Part shown: positions 18,167 through 25,790 of the stretch, piece by piece | How the letters are laid out: the number at the start of each line of letters is the position of its first letter | Numbering within the stretch: position 1 is the stretch's first letter | From: Janthinobacterium sp. J1-1 | GTDB taxonomy: Bacteria; Pseudomonadota; Gammaproteobacteria; Burkholderiales; Burkholderiaceae_D | Direction: 5' to 3' | Assembly: GCF_030944405.1 (NCBI RefSeq) | Contig: NZ_CP132339.1 | Location: 4,092,001 to 4,156,000 of the forward strand | Length of the DNA: 64,000 bases | Notes under the pieces: generated by a model | Databases searched by the model: none | Told to the model about the DNA's origin: nothing | What the model saw: only the letters and a program-made list of their open reading frames with translations | Translations under genes and position numbers: made by a program

Positions 18167-21100
18167 ATGCCTCAATTTTTTATCGACCGCCCGGTGTTTG
18201 CCTGGGTGGTGGCGATCTTTATCGTGCTGTTCGGACTGATCGCCATCCCGCAATTGCCGATTGCGCGCTTTCCCTCGGTGGCGCCACCGAGCGTCAGCAT
18301 TACCGCCAGCTACCCCGGCGCCACGCCGCAGACCATGAACGACTCCGTGATCGGCCTGATCGAACGCGAGCTGTCGGGCGTGAAGAATCTGCTGTATTTC
18401 GAATCGTCGTCCGATACCTCGGGCTCGGCCTCGATCACCGTCACCTTCAAGCCGGGCACCAATCCGGAACTGGCGCAGGTGGACGTGCAGAACCGCTTGA
18501 AGGCGATCGAGCCGCGCCTGCCGCAGGCTGTGCGCCAGAATGGCCTGGGCGTGGAATCGGCGTCCTCGGGCTTCCTGATGATCGTCAGCCTGAATGCCCC
18601 CGACGGTGCTTACGACGAAGTGGCGCTGGGCGACTACCTGGCGCGCAACGTGACGGAAGAACTGCGCCGCATCCCCGGCGTGGGCAAGGTGCAGCTGTTC
18701 GGCTCCGAGCGCGCGATGCGCATCTGGGTCGATCCGGCCAAGCTGGTGGCGTATGACATCGCCATGGGCGATATCACGGCCGCCGTGGCGCAGCAGAACG
18801 CGCAGATCGCACCGGGCCGCCTGGGGGACTCGCCGGCCGTCAAGGGCCAGCGCGTGACCATTCCGCTGACCGTGCAGGGCCAGTTGCAAACGCCGCAGGA
18901 ATTCGCCGCTATCGTGCTGCGCGCCAACCGCAATGGCGCAAAGGTGACCATCGGCGACGTGGCGCGGGTGGAACGGGGGGCGCAAAGCAGCAACTTCAGC
19001 ATCCGCGAAAACGGCCATGGCGCGTCGGGCGCCGCCGTCAGCCTGTCGCCGGGCGCCAACGCCGTGCAGACGGCCAGCGCCATCCGCGCGCGCATGGCCG
19101 AACTGGCGCCGGCCATGCCGGCCGGGATGCAGTACTCGGTGCCGTTCGACACCGCGCCGTTCGTGAAAATCTCGATCGAAAAAGTGGTCATGACGCTGAT
19201 CGAGGCGATGGTGCTGGTGTTCCTGGTGATGTATCTGTTCCTGCAAAAGATACGCTATACCCTGATCCCCGCCATCGTCGCGCCGATCGCCTTGCTCGGT
19301 ACCTTTACCGTGATGCTGCTGGCCGGTTATTCGGTCAATGTGCTGACCATGTTCGGCATGGTGCTGGCGATCGGCATTATCGTCGACGACGCCATCGTGG
19401 TGGTCGAAGCGGTGGAGCGGCTGATGGCCACCGAAGGGCTGTCGCCGAAAGAGGCCACGTCGAAGGCGATGCGCGAAATCACCGGTGCGGTGGTTGGCAT
19501 CACCCTGGTGCTGACGGCCGTCTTTATTCCGATGGCGCTGGCCAGCGGCTCGGTGGGCGCCATCTACCGCCAGTTCACGCTGGCGATGGCGGTGTCGATT
19601 TTGTTCTCGGCCTTCCTGGCGCTGAGCCTGACGCCCGCCCTGTGCGCCACCATGTTGAAACCGATCGGCCCGCACGACCATGAAAAGAAAGGCTTTTTCC
19701 GCTGGTTCGACCGCCAGTTCGAGCGCATGACCGCGCGCTATGAACAGGGCGTGGTGGCGATGGTGAAACGTGCCGGACGCTCCATGTTTGTGTATGGCGG
19801 CGTGGTTGCCGCGCTGGCGTTTGCCTTCCTGCGCCTGCCGTCGGCCTTCCTGCCGGAAGAAGACCAGGGCTACTTCATCACCTCTATGCAGTTGCCGTCG
19901 GACGCCACCATGGAGCGCACGCTGGACGTGGTGAAGCAGTTCGAGCGGCATGTGGCGGCTCGCCCGGGGATTGAAAACAACCAGTCCGTGCTGGGCTTCA
20001 GCTTTTCCGGCGCGGGACCGAACGCGGCGCTGGCGTTCACCATGCTGAAGGACTGGAAACAGCGCGACGGCGCCACCGCGCAGGAAGAAGTGCTGCATGC
20101 GCAAATGGCGATGGCCAGCGCGAAGGAGGGCATGATCATGAGCCTGATGCCGCCCGCCATCGATGAACTGGGCAATTCGTCCGGCTTTTCGCTGCGCCTG
20201 CAGGACCGCGCCAACCAGGGCATTGCCGCCCTGCAGGCCGCGCAGAACCAGTTGCTGGGCCTGGCCGCGCAAAGCGGCAAGGTGGCCGGCGTGTATCCGG
20301 ACGGCCTGCCGCCGGGCGCCAGCGTGCGCCTGGAGATCGACCGCGCCAAGGCCGAAGCGCTGGGCGTGTCGTTTGGCGCCGTCAGCGAGATGCTGACAGC
20401 AGCCATGGGTTCCACTTATGTCAACGATTTTCCGAACGCGGGCCGCATGCAGCAGGTGATCATCCAGGCCGATGCGCCGTCGCGCATGCAGTTGAACGAC
20501 GTGCTGGGCCTGCGCATCCGCAACAGCGCCGGCGGCATGGTGGCGCTGGGCCAGCTGGTGCGGCCGGTGTGGAGCGAAACCCCGCTGCAACTGGTGCGCT
20601 TCCAGGGTTATCCGGCGGCGCGCATTTCGGGCAGCGCCGCGCCTGGCGTGTCGAGCGGCGATGCCATGCTGGAAATGGAAAGGCTGGTGAGCCAGCTGCC
20701 GCCCGGCTTTGCGCTGGCCTGGACCGGACAGTCGCTGCAGGAAAAAGAGTCGGCTTCGCAGGCGCCGATGCTGATGGCCTTGTCGATGCTGGTGGTGTTC
20801 CTGGTGCTGGCGGCCCTGTATGAAAGCTGGTCTATCCCGCTGTCGGTGATGCTGGTGGTGCCGCTGGGCCTGTTGGGCGCGGTGCTGGCGGTGACCCTGC
20901 GCGGCATGCCGAACGATGTGTTCTTCAAGGTCGGCATGATCACCATTATCGGCCTGTCGGCGAAGAACGCCATTTTGATCGTGGAATTCGCCCGCCAGTT
21001 GCAGGCGCAGGGCAAGGGCCTGGTGGAGGCCACCGTGGAAGCGGCGCGCCTGCGCCTGCGCCCCATCCTGATGACCTCGCTCGCCTTTGCGCTGGGCGTG

Positions 21101-21298
21101 GTGCCTTTGATGCTGGCCAGCGGCGCCAGCGCCGAAACCCAGCATGCGATCGGCACGGGGGTCTTTGGCGGCATGATCACCGCCACCGTGCTGGCCGTCT
21201 TCTTTGTGCCCGTGTTCTTTGTCGTCGTGCTGAGCGCGGTGGACAAGCTGGGGCAACGCTGGAGAAAAAGTAACCATGTAGTACAAGGAGAGTCGTGA
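18167..21298 (+). CDS. RND multidrug efflux permease (AdeB/MexB/AcrB type)
   Basis: This 1043-residue proton-driven inner-membrane pump starts with FIDRPVFAWVVAIF, typical of the HAE1 family, and has 12 membrane helices with two large periplasmic loops. Helix 4 holds the proton-relay aspartates (GIIVDDAIVVVEA). Porter-domain motifs such as YPGATPQTMND and the later GLSAKNAILIVEFA in the second half are also present. Full length and motifs predict an active drug or biocide exporter. The last bases overlap the start of the outer-membrane factor (TGATG). Confidence 0.96.
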   Translation: MPQFFIDRPVFAWVVAIFIVLFGLIAIPQLPIARFPSVAPPSVSITASYPGATPQTMNDSVIGLIERELSGVKNLLYFESSSDTSGSASITVTFKPGTNPELAQVDVQNRLKAIEPRLPQAVRQNGLGVESASSGFLMIVSLNAPDGAYDEVALGDYLARNVTEELRRIPGVGKVQLFGSERAMRIWVDPAKLVAYDIAMGDITAAVAQQNAQIAPGRLGDSPAVKGQRVTIPLTVQGQLQTPQEFAAIVLRANRNGAKVTIGDVARVERGAQSSNFSIRENGHGASGAAVSLSPGANAVQTASAIRARMAELAPAMPAGMQYSVPFDTAPFVKISIEKVVMTLIEAMVLVFLVMYLFLQKIRYTLIPAIVAPIALLGTFTVMLLAGYSVNVLTMFGMVLAIGIIVDDAIVVVEAVERLMATEGLSPKEATSKAMREITGAVVGITLVLTAVFIPMALASGSVGAIYRQFTLAMAVSILFSAFLALSLTPALCATMLKPIGPHDHEKKGFFRWFDRQFERMTARYEQGVVAMVKRAGRSMFVYGGVVAALAFAFLRLPSAFLPEEDQGYFITSMQLPSDATMERTLDVVKQFERHVAARPGIENNQSVLGFSFSGAGPNAALAFTMLKDWKQRDGATAQEEVLHAQMAMASAKEGMIMSLMPPAIDELGNSSGFSLRLQDRANQGIAALQAAQNQLLGLAAQSGKVAGVYPDGLPPGASVRLEIDRAKAEALGVSFGAVSEMLTAAMGSTYVNDFPNAGRMQQVIIQADAPSRMQLNDVLGLRIRNSAGGMVALGQLVRPVWSETPLQLVRFQGYPAARISGSAAPGVSSGDAMLEMERLVSQLPPGFALAWTGQSLQEKESASQAPMLMALSMLVVFLVLAALYESWSIPLSVMLVVPLGLLGAVLAVTLRGMPNDVFFKVGMITIIGLSAKNAILIVEFARQLQAQGKGLVEATVEAARLRLRPILMTSLAFALGVVPLMLASGASAETQHAIGTGVFGGMITATVLAVFFVPVFFVVVLSAVDKLGQRWRKSNHVVQGES

Positions 21299-22671
21299 TG
21301 CGGTGCCGTTTTATATTACCGATGGCCGTGACAGCTGCCGCCTTGTCGGCCTGCAGCCTGACCCCAGTGCTGGTCAAGCCGGCGCTGCCGGTGCCAGCCA
21401 CCTATGACGCCGGCGCTGTCGCCGGCCAGGGCAATGCGGCGGACCTGGGCTGGCGCCAGATGCTGCTCGACGCGCGTCTGCAGCGCCTGGTGGAACTGGC
21501 TTTGCTGAACAACCGCGACCTGCGCGTGGCGGCGCTGAACGTGGACGCCGTGCGCGCCCAATACCAGATCCAGGACAGCGCGCGCCTTCCCGCCATCGGC
21601 GCCAGCGCCAGCGGCGTGCGCCAGCGCATGACGGCTGCAACGCAAAACCAGTTCACGGCGGGCGTGGCCATGAGTGCCTTCGAGATCGACCTGTTCGGCC
21701 GCCTGCGTTCCCTGTCCGACGCCGCCTTTGCGCGCTACCTGGCCACGGAACAGGGTCGGCGCACGGCGCAGCTGGCCCTGATCGCCGCCGTGGCCGACGC
21801 CTATCTGGAGGAAAGGCTGGCCACGGAACAGCTGGAGCTGACGCAAGCGACCCTGCGCGACTGGCGCCAGGCACTGAGCATCACGCAGCGCCTGCACGCG
21901 GCGCGGCAGGGCAGCGGCCTCGATCTGGCGCAGGCCGAAGGGCAGGCGGCGACGGCCGAAGCGGACCTGCAGGCGCGTGAGCGGGCGCGCCAGCTGGCGC
22001 GCAACAACCTCGAACTGCTGCTGGGCGGCCCGCTGCCTGGCGACCTGCCGGCCGGGCGCGCGCTCGATGCCCGGCCCGTGCTGACGCAGCTGCCGGCCGG
22101 GGTGCCGTCCGACCTGCTGGCGCGCCGGCCCGACATCCTGCAGGCGGAACATGCGCTGGTGGCGGCCAATGCGGACATCGGCGCGGCGCGCGCCGCCTTC
22201 TTTCCCCGCTTGTCACTGACGGCGCAGCTGGGCTTTGCCAGCCCGGAAGTGGGCGACCTGTTTCGCGGCAGCGCGCGCAACTGGTCGTTCGCGCCGCAGA
22301 TCACGCAGCCGCTGTTCCAGGGCGGCCAGCTGCGCGCCGAGCTGCGCCTGTCGCAGATCCGCAGCGAGGTGGCGGTGGTGCAGTACGAGCAGGCGATACA
22401 GGGCGCGTTTCGCGAAGTGCGCGACGGCCTGGCCGGCAGCCAGACCTATGCGCTGCAGATCGCCGCGCAGCAGCGCGTGGCGGCCAGCGCCGAACAGCGG
22501 CGCATACTGTCGCAACTGCGCTACGGCGCCGGCCAGGACAGCCGCCTGGAGCTGCTCGACGCACAACGGCAGTCATATGCTTCACAGCAAACTTTGCTAG
22601 ACTTGCGGCGTGACCAGTTCAAGTCGGCCGTGGCCCTGTACAAGGCGCTGGGCGGGGGGCTGGAAGAGTAA
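21298..22671 (+). CDS. Outer-membrane efflux lipoprotein, NodT/OprM family
   Basis: This 457-residue TolC-like channel of the NodT family has a lipoprotein signal with lipobox LSAC (acylated Cys at about residue 19). The two repeated outer-membrane-factor regions of coiled-coil and barrel are recognisable by LNNRDLRVAALNVDAVRAQY and by VPSDLLARRPDILQAEHALV. ATG 21298 shares its first base with the pump's TGA, so it completes a tripartite efflux operon. The upstream GTG at 21295 is an alternative start. Confidence 0.95.
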   Translation: MRCRFILPMAVTAAALSACSLTPVLVKPALPVPATYDAGAVAGQGNAADLGWRQMLLDARLQRLVELALLNNRDLRVAALNVDAVRAQYQIQDSARLPAIGASASGVRQRMTAATQNQFTAGVAMSAFEIDLFGRLRSLSDAAFARYLATEQGRRTAQLALIAAVADAYLEERLATEQLELTQATLRDWRQALSITQRLHAARQGSGLDLAQAEGQAATAEADLQARERARQLARNNLELLLGGPLPGDLPAGRALDARPVLTQLPAGVPSDLLARRPDILQAEHALVAANADIGAARAAFFPRLSLTAQLGFASPEVGDLFRGSARNWSFAPQITQPLFQGGQLRAELRLSQIRSEVAVVQYEQAIQGAFREVRDGLAGSQTYALQIAAQQRVAASAEQRRILSQLRYGAGQDSRLELLDAQRQSYASQQTLLDLRRDQFKSAVALYKALGGGLEE

Positions 22672-22699
22672 CCGCTTGCCGCTGACCGGGGGAGTGCCC

Positions 22700-23476
22700 A
22701 TGCCTGCCAAGTCGCTTTTGCGTGCCATCCTGCTGATGTCGAGCCTGGGCTTGAGCTGCCTGCAAGCCTGGGCCCAGCCAGCGGACACCGCGCCGCTGCA
22801 CGTGGTGGGCTTTCCCTATCCGCCGTTCATGGCGCTCGACGAACGCGGCAAGCCGTCCGGCCCCATGGTCGAGCTGGTGAGCGAGGCGTTCCGCCGCATG
22901 GGGCAGCCCGCCAGCATCGAATTGCTGCCCCTGGCGCGCGCGCTGCTGCAAATCGAAACGGGCGAGGCGGGCGCCATGTTCACCGTCAAGAAGACGCCCG
23001 AGCGCGAAGCGAAATACCTGTTTTCCAGCGAGCCGGTGCTGTTCCAGGACTATGTGATCTTTGTCTCCAGCGACTCCCCGCTGGCCTTTCGCGGCGACCT
23101 CAATGCGCTGGCCATGGCGTCCATCGGCGTGGTGGCAAACACCTCCTACGGCGCCATTTTCGACGCGGCCGCCCGCCAGGGCACGTTCAAGAAGCTGGAA
23201 ATCAGCGGCAGCCACGACGCCAGTTTCAGGAAGCTGCTGGCAGGCCGCATGGAGGCGGTGGTGTGCAGCCGCGCCGTGGGCGTGGAAATCCTCAAACAAT
23301 TACAGGCCACCCGGCGCGTGAAAATCAGCGGCCCGCCGATCGAAACCACGCAGAGCTACCTGATGTTCAACAAGGCCGTCGCCACGCCGCAGCTGGTGGC
23401 GGGGTTTGACCACGCCATCCGTGCCATGCGGCAGGAGGGGCTGTTCTCCACTAAAGCCGCAAATATTGCCAAATGA
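22700..23476 (+). CDS. Periplasmic solute-binding protein (PBPb family)
   Basis: This 258-residue exported protein has a Sec signal peptide (MPAKSLLRAILLMSSLGLSC to about AWAQ). It has the bilobed fold of family-3 solute-binding proteins, with VVGFPYPPFMALDERGKPSG at the mature N terminus and KKTPEREAKYLFSSEPV. It has no linked ABC permease or ATPase, so it may be a stand-alone amino-acid-type binding or sensory protein. It starts 28 bp after the efflux operon and could be read through from it, but no functional tie is evident. Confidence 0.85.
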   Translation: MPAKSLLRAILLMSSLGLSCLQAWAQPADTAPLHVVGFPYPPFMALDERGKPSGPMVELVSEAFRRMGQPASIELLPLARALLQIETGEAGAMFTVKKTPEREAKYLFSSEPVLFQDYVIFVSSDSPLAFRGDLNALAMASIGVVANTSYGAIFDAAARQGTFKKLEISGSHDASFRKLLAGRMEAVVCSRAVGVEILKQLQATRRVKISGPPIETTQSYLMFNKAVATPQLVAGFDHAIRAMRQEGLFSTKAANIAK

Positions 23477-23496
23477 AGATGATCGCCAAGTTTATG

Positions 23497-23512
23497 CTCA
23501 GGCTTTCCTGAG
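23497..23512. other. Small hairpin after the binding-protein gene
   Basis: CTCAGG and CCTGAG flank a CTTT loop 20 bases after the stop codon at 23476. No T tract follows, so this is at best a weak terminator. The rest of the 218-base gap (23513-23694) is AT-rich promoter DNA. Confidence 0.4.
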
Positions 23513-23620
23513 AGCTTGAGTTCCAGCCGTAGCAGTCCGGCTAGGCAGGATAGACATGCATTTTCCGCATAAACAAGATGAAATAATTATAAATAAAATT
23601 CATACTTGCATATAGAAAAT

Positions 23621-23642
23621 AATTAGTTTGAGCATAATCATT
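23621..23642 (+). promoter_or_regulatory. Shared promoter element, copy 1
   Basis: AATTAGTTTgagCATAATCATT lies 52 bp before the amine-oxidase start. It is identical at 19 of 22 positions to 29306-29327, which precedes the sulfonate-type operon. ATAGAA also occurs upstream in both, at a slightly different spacing. CATAAT could be a -10 box. A common activator, possibly CysB or the LysR protein at 28232, is inferred. Confidence 0.6.
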
Positions 23643-23694
23643 GCCGCCATAAGATGCGTTGACCGAAGTTCAACCCATCTTGTGCGGAGTGATA

Positions 23695-25254
23695 ATGAGT
23701 GTGACGCGTCGTCATTTTTTGATGCAACTGGCCGCCAGCAGCGGCTATACGGCTGCCCATGCGGCCATGACTACCCTGGGCCTGGGGGCCGTCGGCGTGG
23801 CGGTGGCCGCCGCCGCGCCCGTGCTGCCGCCGCCCGGTTCCGGCAAGGGCTTGCGCGTGCTGGTGCTGGGCGCCGGCATCGCGGGGCTGGTGTCCGCCTG
23901 GGAACTGCGCAAGGCCGGCTACCAGGTGCAGCTTGTCGAAGCGCGCGAGCGGGTGGGCGGACGCAACTGGACCATCCGCGACGGCACGCGCATCGATTAC
24001 ACGGATGGCTCCAGCCAGACGGCCCGCTTTGACAAGGGCCAGTATTTCAACGCCGGGCCGGCGCGCCTGCCCAGCCACCACCAGACCATCCTTGGCTACT
24101 GCCGCGAGTTCGGCGTGGCGCTGGAAGCGGAAGTCAACACCAGCCGCAGCGCCTATTTTCTGCCGGATGCGGCGAAAAACAAGCCGGCGATCCAGCTGCG
24201 GCGCGCCGTCAACGATGCGCGCGGCCGCATCTCCGAACTGCTGGCGAAAGCCACCGATGCCGGCGCGCTGGACCGCGAACTGAGCGTGGCGGACCGCCAG
24301 CGCCTGCTGGAATTTTTGAAAGTCTATGGCGACCTGGCGCCGGATCACAGCTTCAAGGGCACCGAGCGCTCGGGCTATACCGTGTTTCCCGGCGCGGCCG
24401 AACAGGTGGGCGTGCGGCCCGATCCCTTGTCGCTCGACGAGCTGCTGGACCCGGATCTGTGGACGTCCCTGATTTTCGATGAGCTGCTGATCTTCCAGCC
24501 CACCATGCTGCAGCCGGTGGGCGGCATGGACAAGATTCCGGCCGCCTTCAGCCAGCGGCTGCAAAAAGAACTGCGCCTGAACACCGAAGTCACGCGCATC
24601 CACAACGAGGCCGATGGGGTGGCCGTCACCGTGCGCAACCGCGCCAGCGGCAAGCTCGAGACCTTGCGCGCCGACTACGCGATCACCACCTTTCCGTTGC
24701 CCGTGCTGGCCAAGGTACAAACGAATTTCTCAGCCAAGGTGCAGCAGGCGATCGGCTCGGTCGAGTACGACACGGCCAGCAAGATCGCCTGGCAAGCGCC
24801 CCGTTTCTGGGAAACCGACAGCCATATCTACGGCGGCATCTCGGTGGTCAAGCATGTGACGTCGCTGATCTGGTATCCGAGCGGCGGCTTCCACCAGCCC
24901 ACCGGCACCCTGGTCGGCTGCTACAACATCGGCCAGGCGGCGCGCGACTTTAGCAATCAACCGCTGGCGGCGCAATTCGCGTCCTCGCGCCAGGTGATCG
25001 ACCGCGTCCATCCGGGGCGCGGCGCCGCGCTGCAGCGCCCCGTCAGCGTGGCCTGGCACAAGGTTCCGTACAGCCTGGGCTCCTGGGTGCACTGGGCCAC
25101 GCCGGCCGAACCGGCCTATGTGCTGCTGAACCAGCCCGATGGCCGCGTCCATTTCGCCGGCGAATACCTGAGCCAGATCGGCGCCTGGCAAGAGGGTGCC
25201 GCCTTGTCCGCCCACCACGCCGTGGCGGCCATCGCCGCCCGCGTCGCAAGTTAA
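23695..25254 (+). CDS. Tat-exported FAD-dependent amine/amino-acid oxidase
   Basis: This 519-residue flavoprotein of the monoamine/L-amino-acid oxidase family begins with a twin-arginine signal (VTRRHFLMQLAAS), so it is exported folded with its cofactor. A Rossmann dinucleotide motif follows (VLVLGAGIAGLVSAWELRKA, then VEARERVGGR), and the C-terminal FAD motif is HFAGEYLSQIGAWQEGA. Family enzymes oxidise an amine to an imine with release of hydrogen peroxide. The next gene, an exported RidA, is suited to hydrolysing that imine. The start at 23695 follows GCGGAGT. The substrate is unknown; the context suggests a sulfur-containing amine. Confidence 0.9.
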   Translation: MSVTRRHFLMQLAASSGYTAAHAAMTTLGLGAVGVAVAAAAPVLPPPGSGKGLRVLVLGAGIAGLVSAWELRKAGYQVQLVEARERVGGRNWTIRDGTRIDYTDGSSQTARFDKGQYFNAGPARLPSHHQTILGYCREFGVALEAEVNTSRSAYFLPDAAKNKPAIQLRRAVNDARGRISELLAKATDAGALDRELSVADRQRLLEFLKVYGDLAPDHSFKGTERSGYTVFPGAAEQVGVRPDPLSLDELLDPDLWTSLIFDELLIFQPTMLQPVGGMDKIPAAFSQRLQKELRLNTEVTRIHNEADGVAVTVRNRASGKLETLRADYAITTFPLPVLAKVQTNFSAKVQQAIGSVEYDTASKIAWQAPRFWETDSHIYGGISVVKHVTSLIWYPSGGFHQPTGTLVGCYNIGQAARDFSNQPLAAQFASSRQVIDRVHPGRGAALQRPVSVAWHKVPYSLGSWVHWATPAEPAYVLLNQPDGRVHFAGEYLSQIGAWQEGAALSAHHAVAAIAARVAS

Positions 25255-25279
25255 ATTTTCTTCCCACTGAGAGACCATC

Positions 25280-25789
25280 ATGAAAAAAACCGCCATCAAC
25301 CTGACCGCCGCCGCCTTGCTGGCCGCTGCAGCCACCACCAGCGCGCAGGATATCAAGCGCACGCCGATTCCGAATTCGAACTTCCCGATCTCGGTGGCCG
25401 TCACCGTGCCGGCCACGGCCAGCACCGTGTATTTCAGCGGCGTGCTGCCGGACGTGGCCAATGCCGCCGCGCCGAAAGGCTCGTTCGAGTCCTACGGCGA
25501 CACGCAGACGCAAACCCTGTCGGTACTGCGCAAGCTGCAGGCGGCGCTGAAAGCGGAAGGCCTCATCTTTGCCGATGTGGTGCAGCTGCGCGTGTTCCTG
25601 GTCGGTGATCCCAAGCTGGACGGCAAGCTCGATTTCAATGGCCTCAATGCCGCCTATGGCCAGTTCTTCGGCACCGCCGAGCAGCCGGCCAAGCCGGCCC
25701 GAACGGCCTTGCAGGTGGTGGCCTTGCCGCTGCCCGGCGCCTTTGTCGAGATCGACCTGGTAGCGGCCAAGGCCGCCCGCAGCAACTGA
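25280..25789 (+). CDS. Exported RidA-family enamine/imine deaminase
   Basis: This 169-residue Rid-family protein carries a Sec signal peptide (MKKTAINLTAAALLAAAATT, cleaved near SAQ). That is unusual, because classical RidA is cytosolic. The Rid core is visible in VYFSGVLPD, the helix around LRKLQAALKAEG and KPARTALQVVALPLPG, which holds the arginine needed for imine hydrolysis in active RidA. The pairing with an exported amine oxidase 25 bp upstream suggests periplasmic removal of imines as ketone or aldehyde plus ammonia. The TonB-dependent receptor starts two bases after its stop. Confidence 0.88.
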   Translation: MKKTAINLTAAALLAAAATTSAQDIKRTPIPNSNFPISVAVTVPATASTVYFSGVLPDVANAAAPKGSFESYGDTQTQTLSVLRKLQAALKAEGLIFADVVQLRVFLVGDPKLDGKLDFNGLNAAYGQFFGTAEQPAKPARTALQVVALPLPGAFVEIDLVAAKAARSN

Positions 25790-25790
25790 T

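Noticed and set aside
18149..21286. A 1045-codon open frame antisense to the RND permease, and many similar long antisense frames elsewhere
   Set aside because: High-GC coding DNA gives long open antisense frames. The products are rich in His, Gln, Arg and Gly with no domain, while the sense frames are clear enzymes or transporters.
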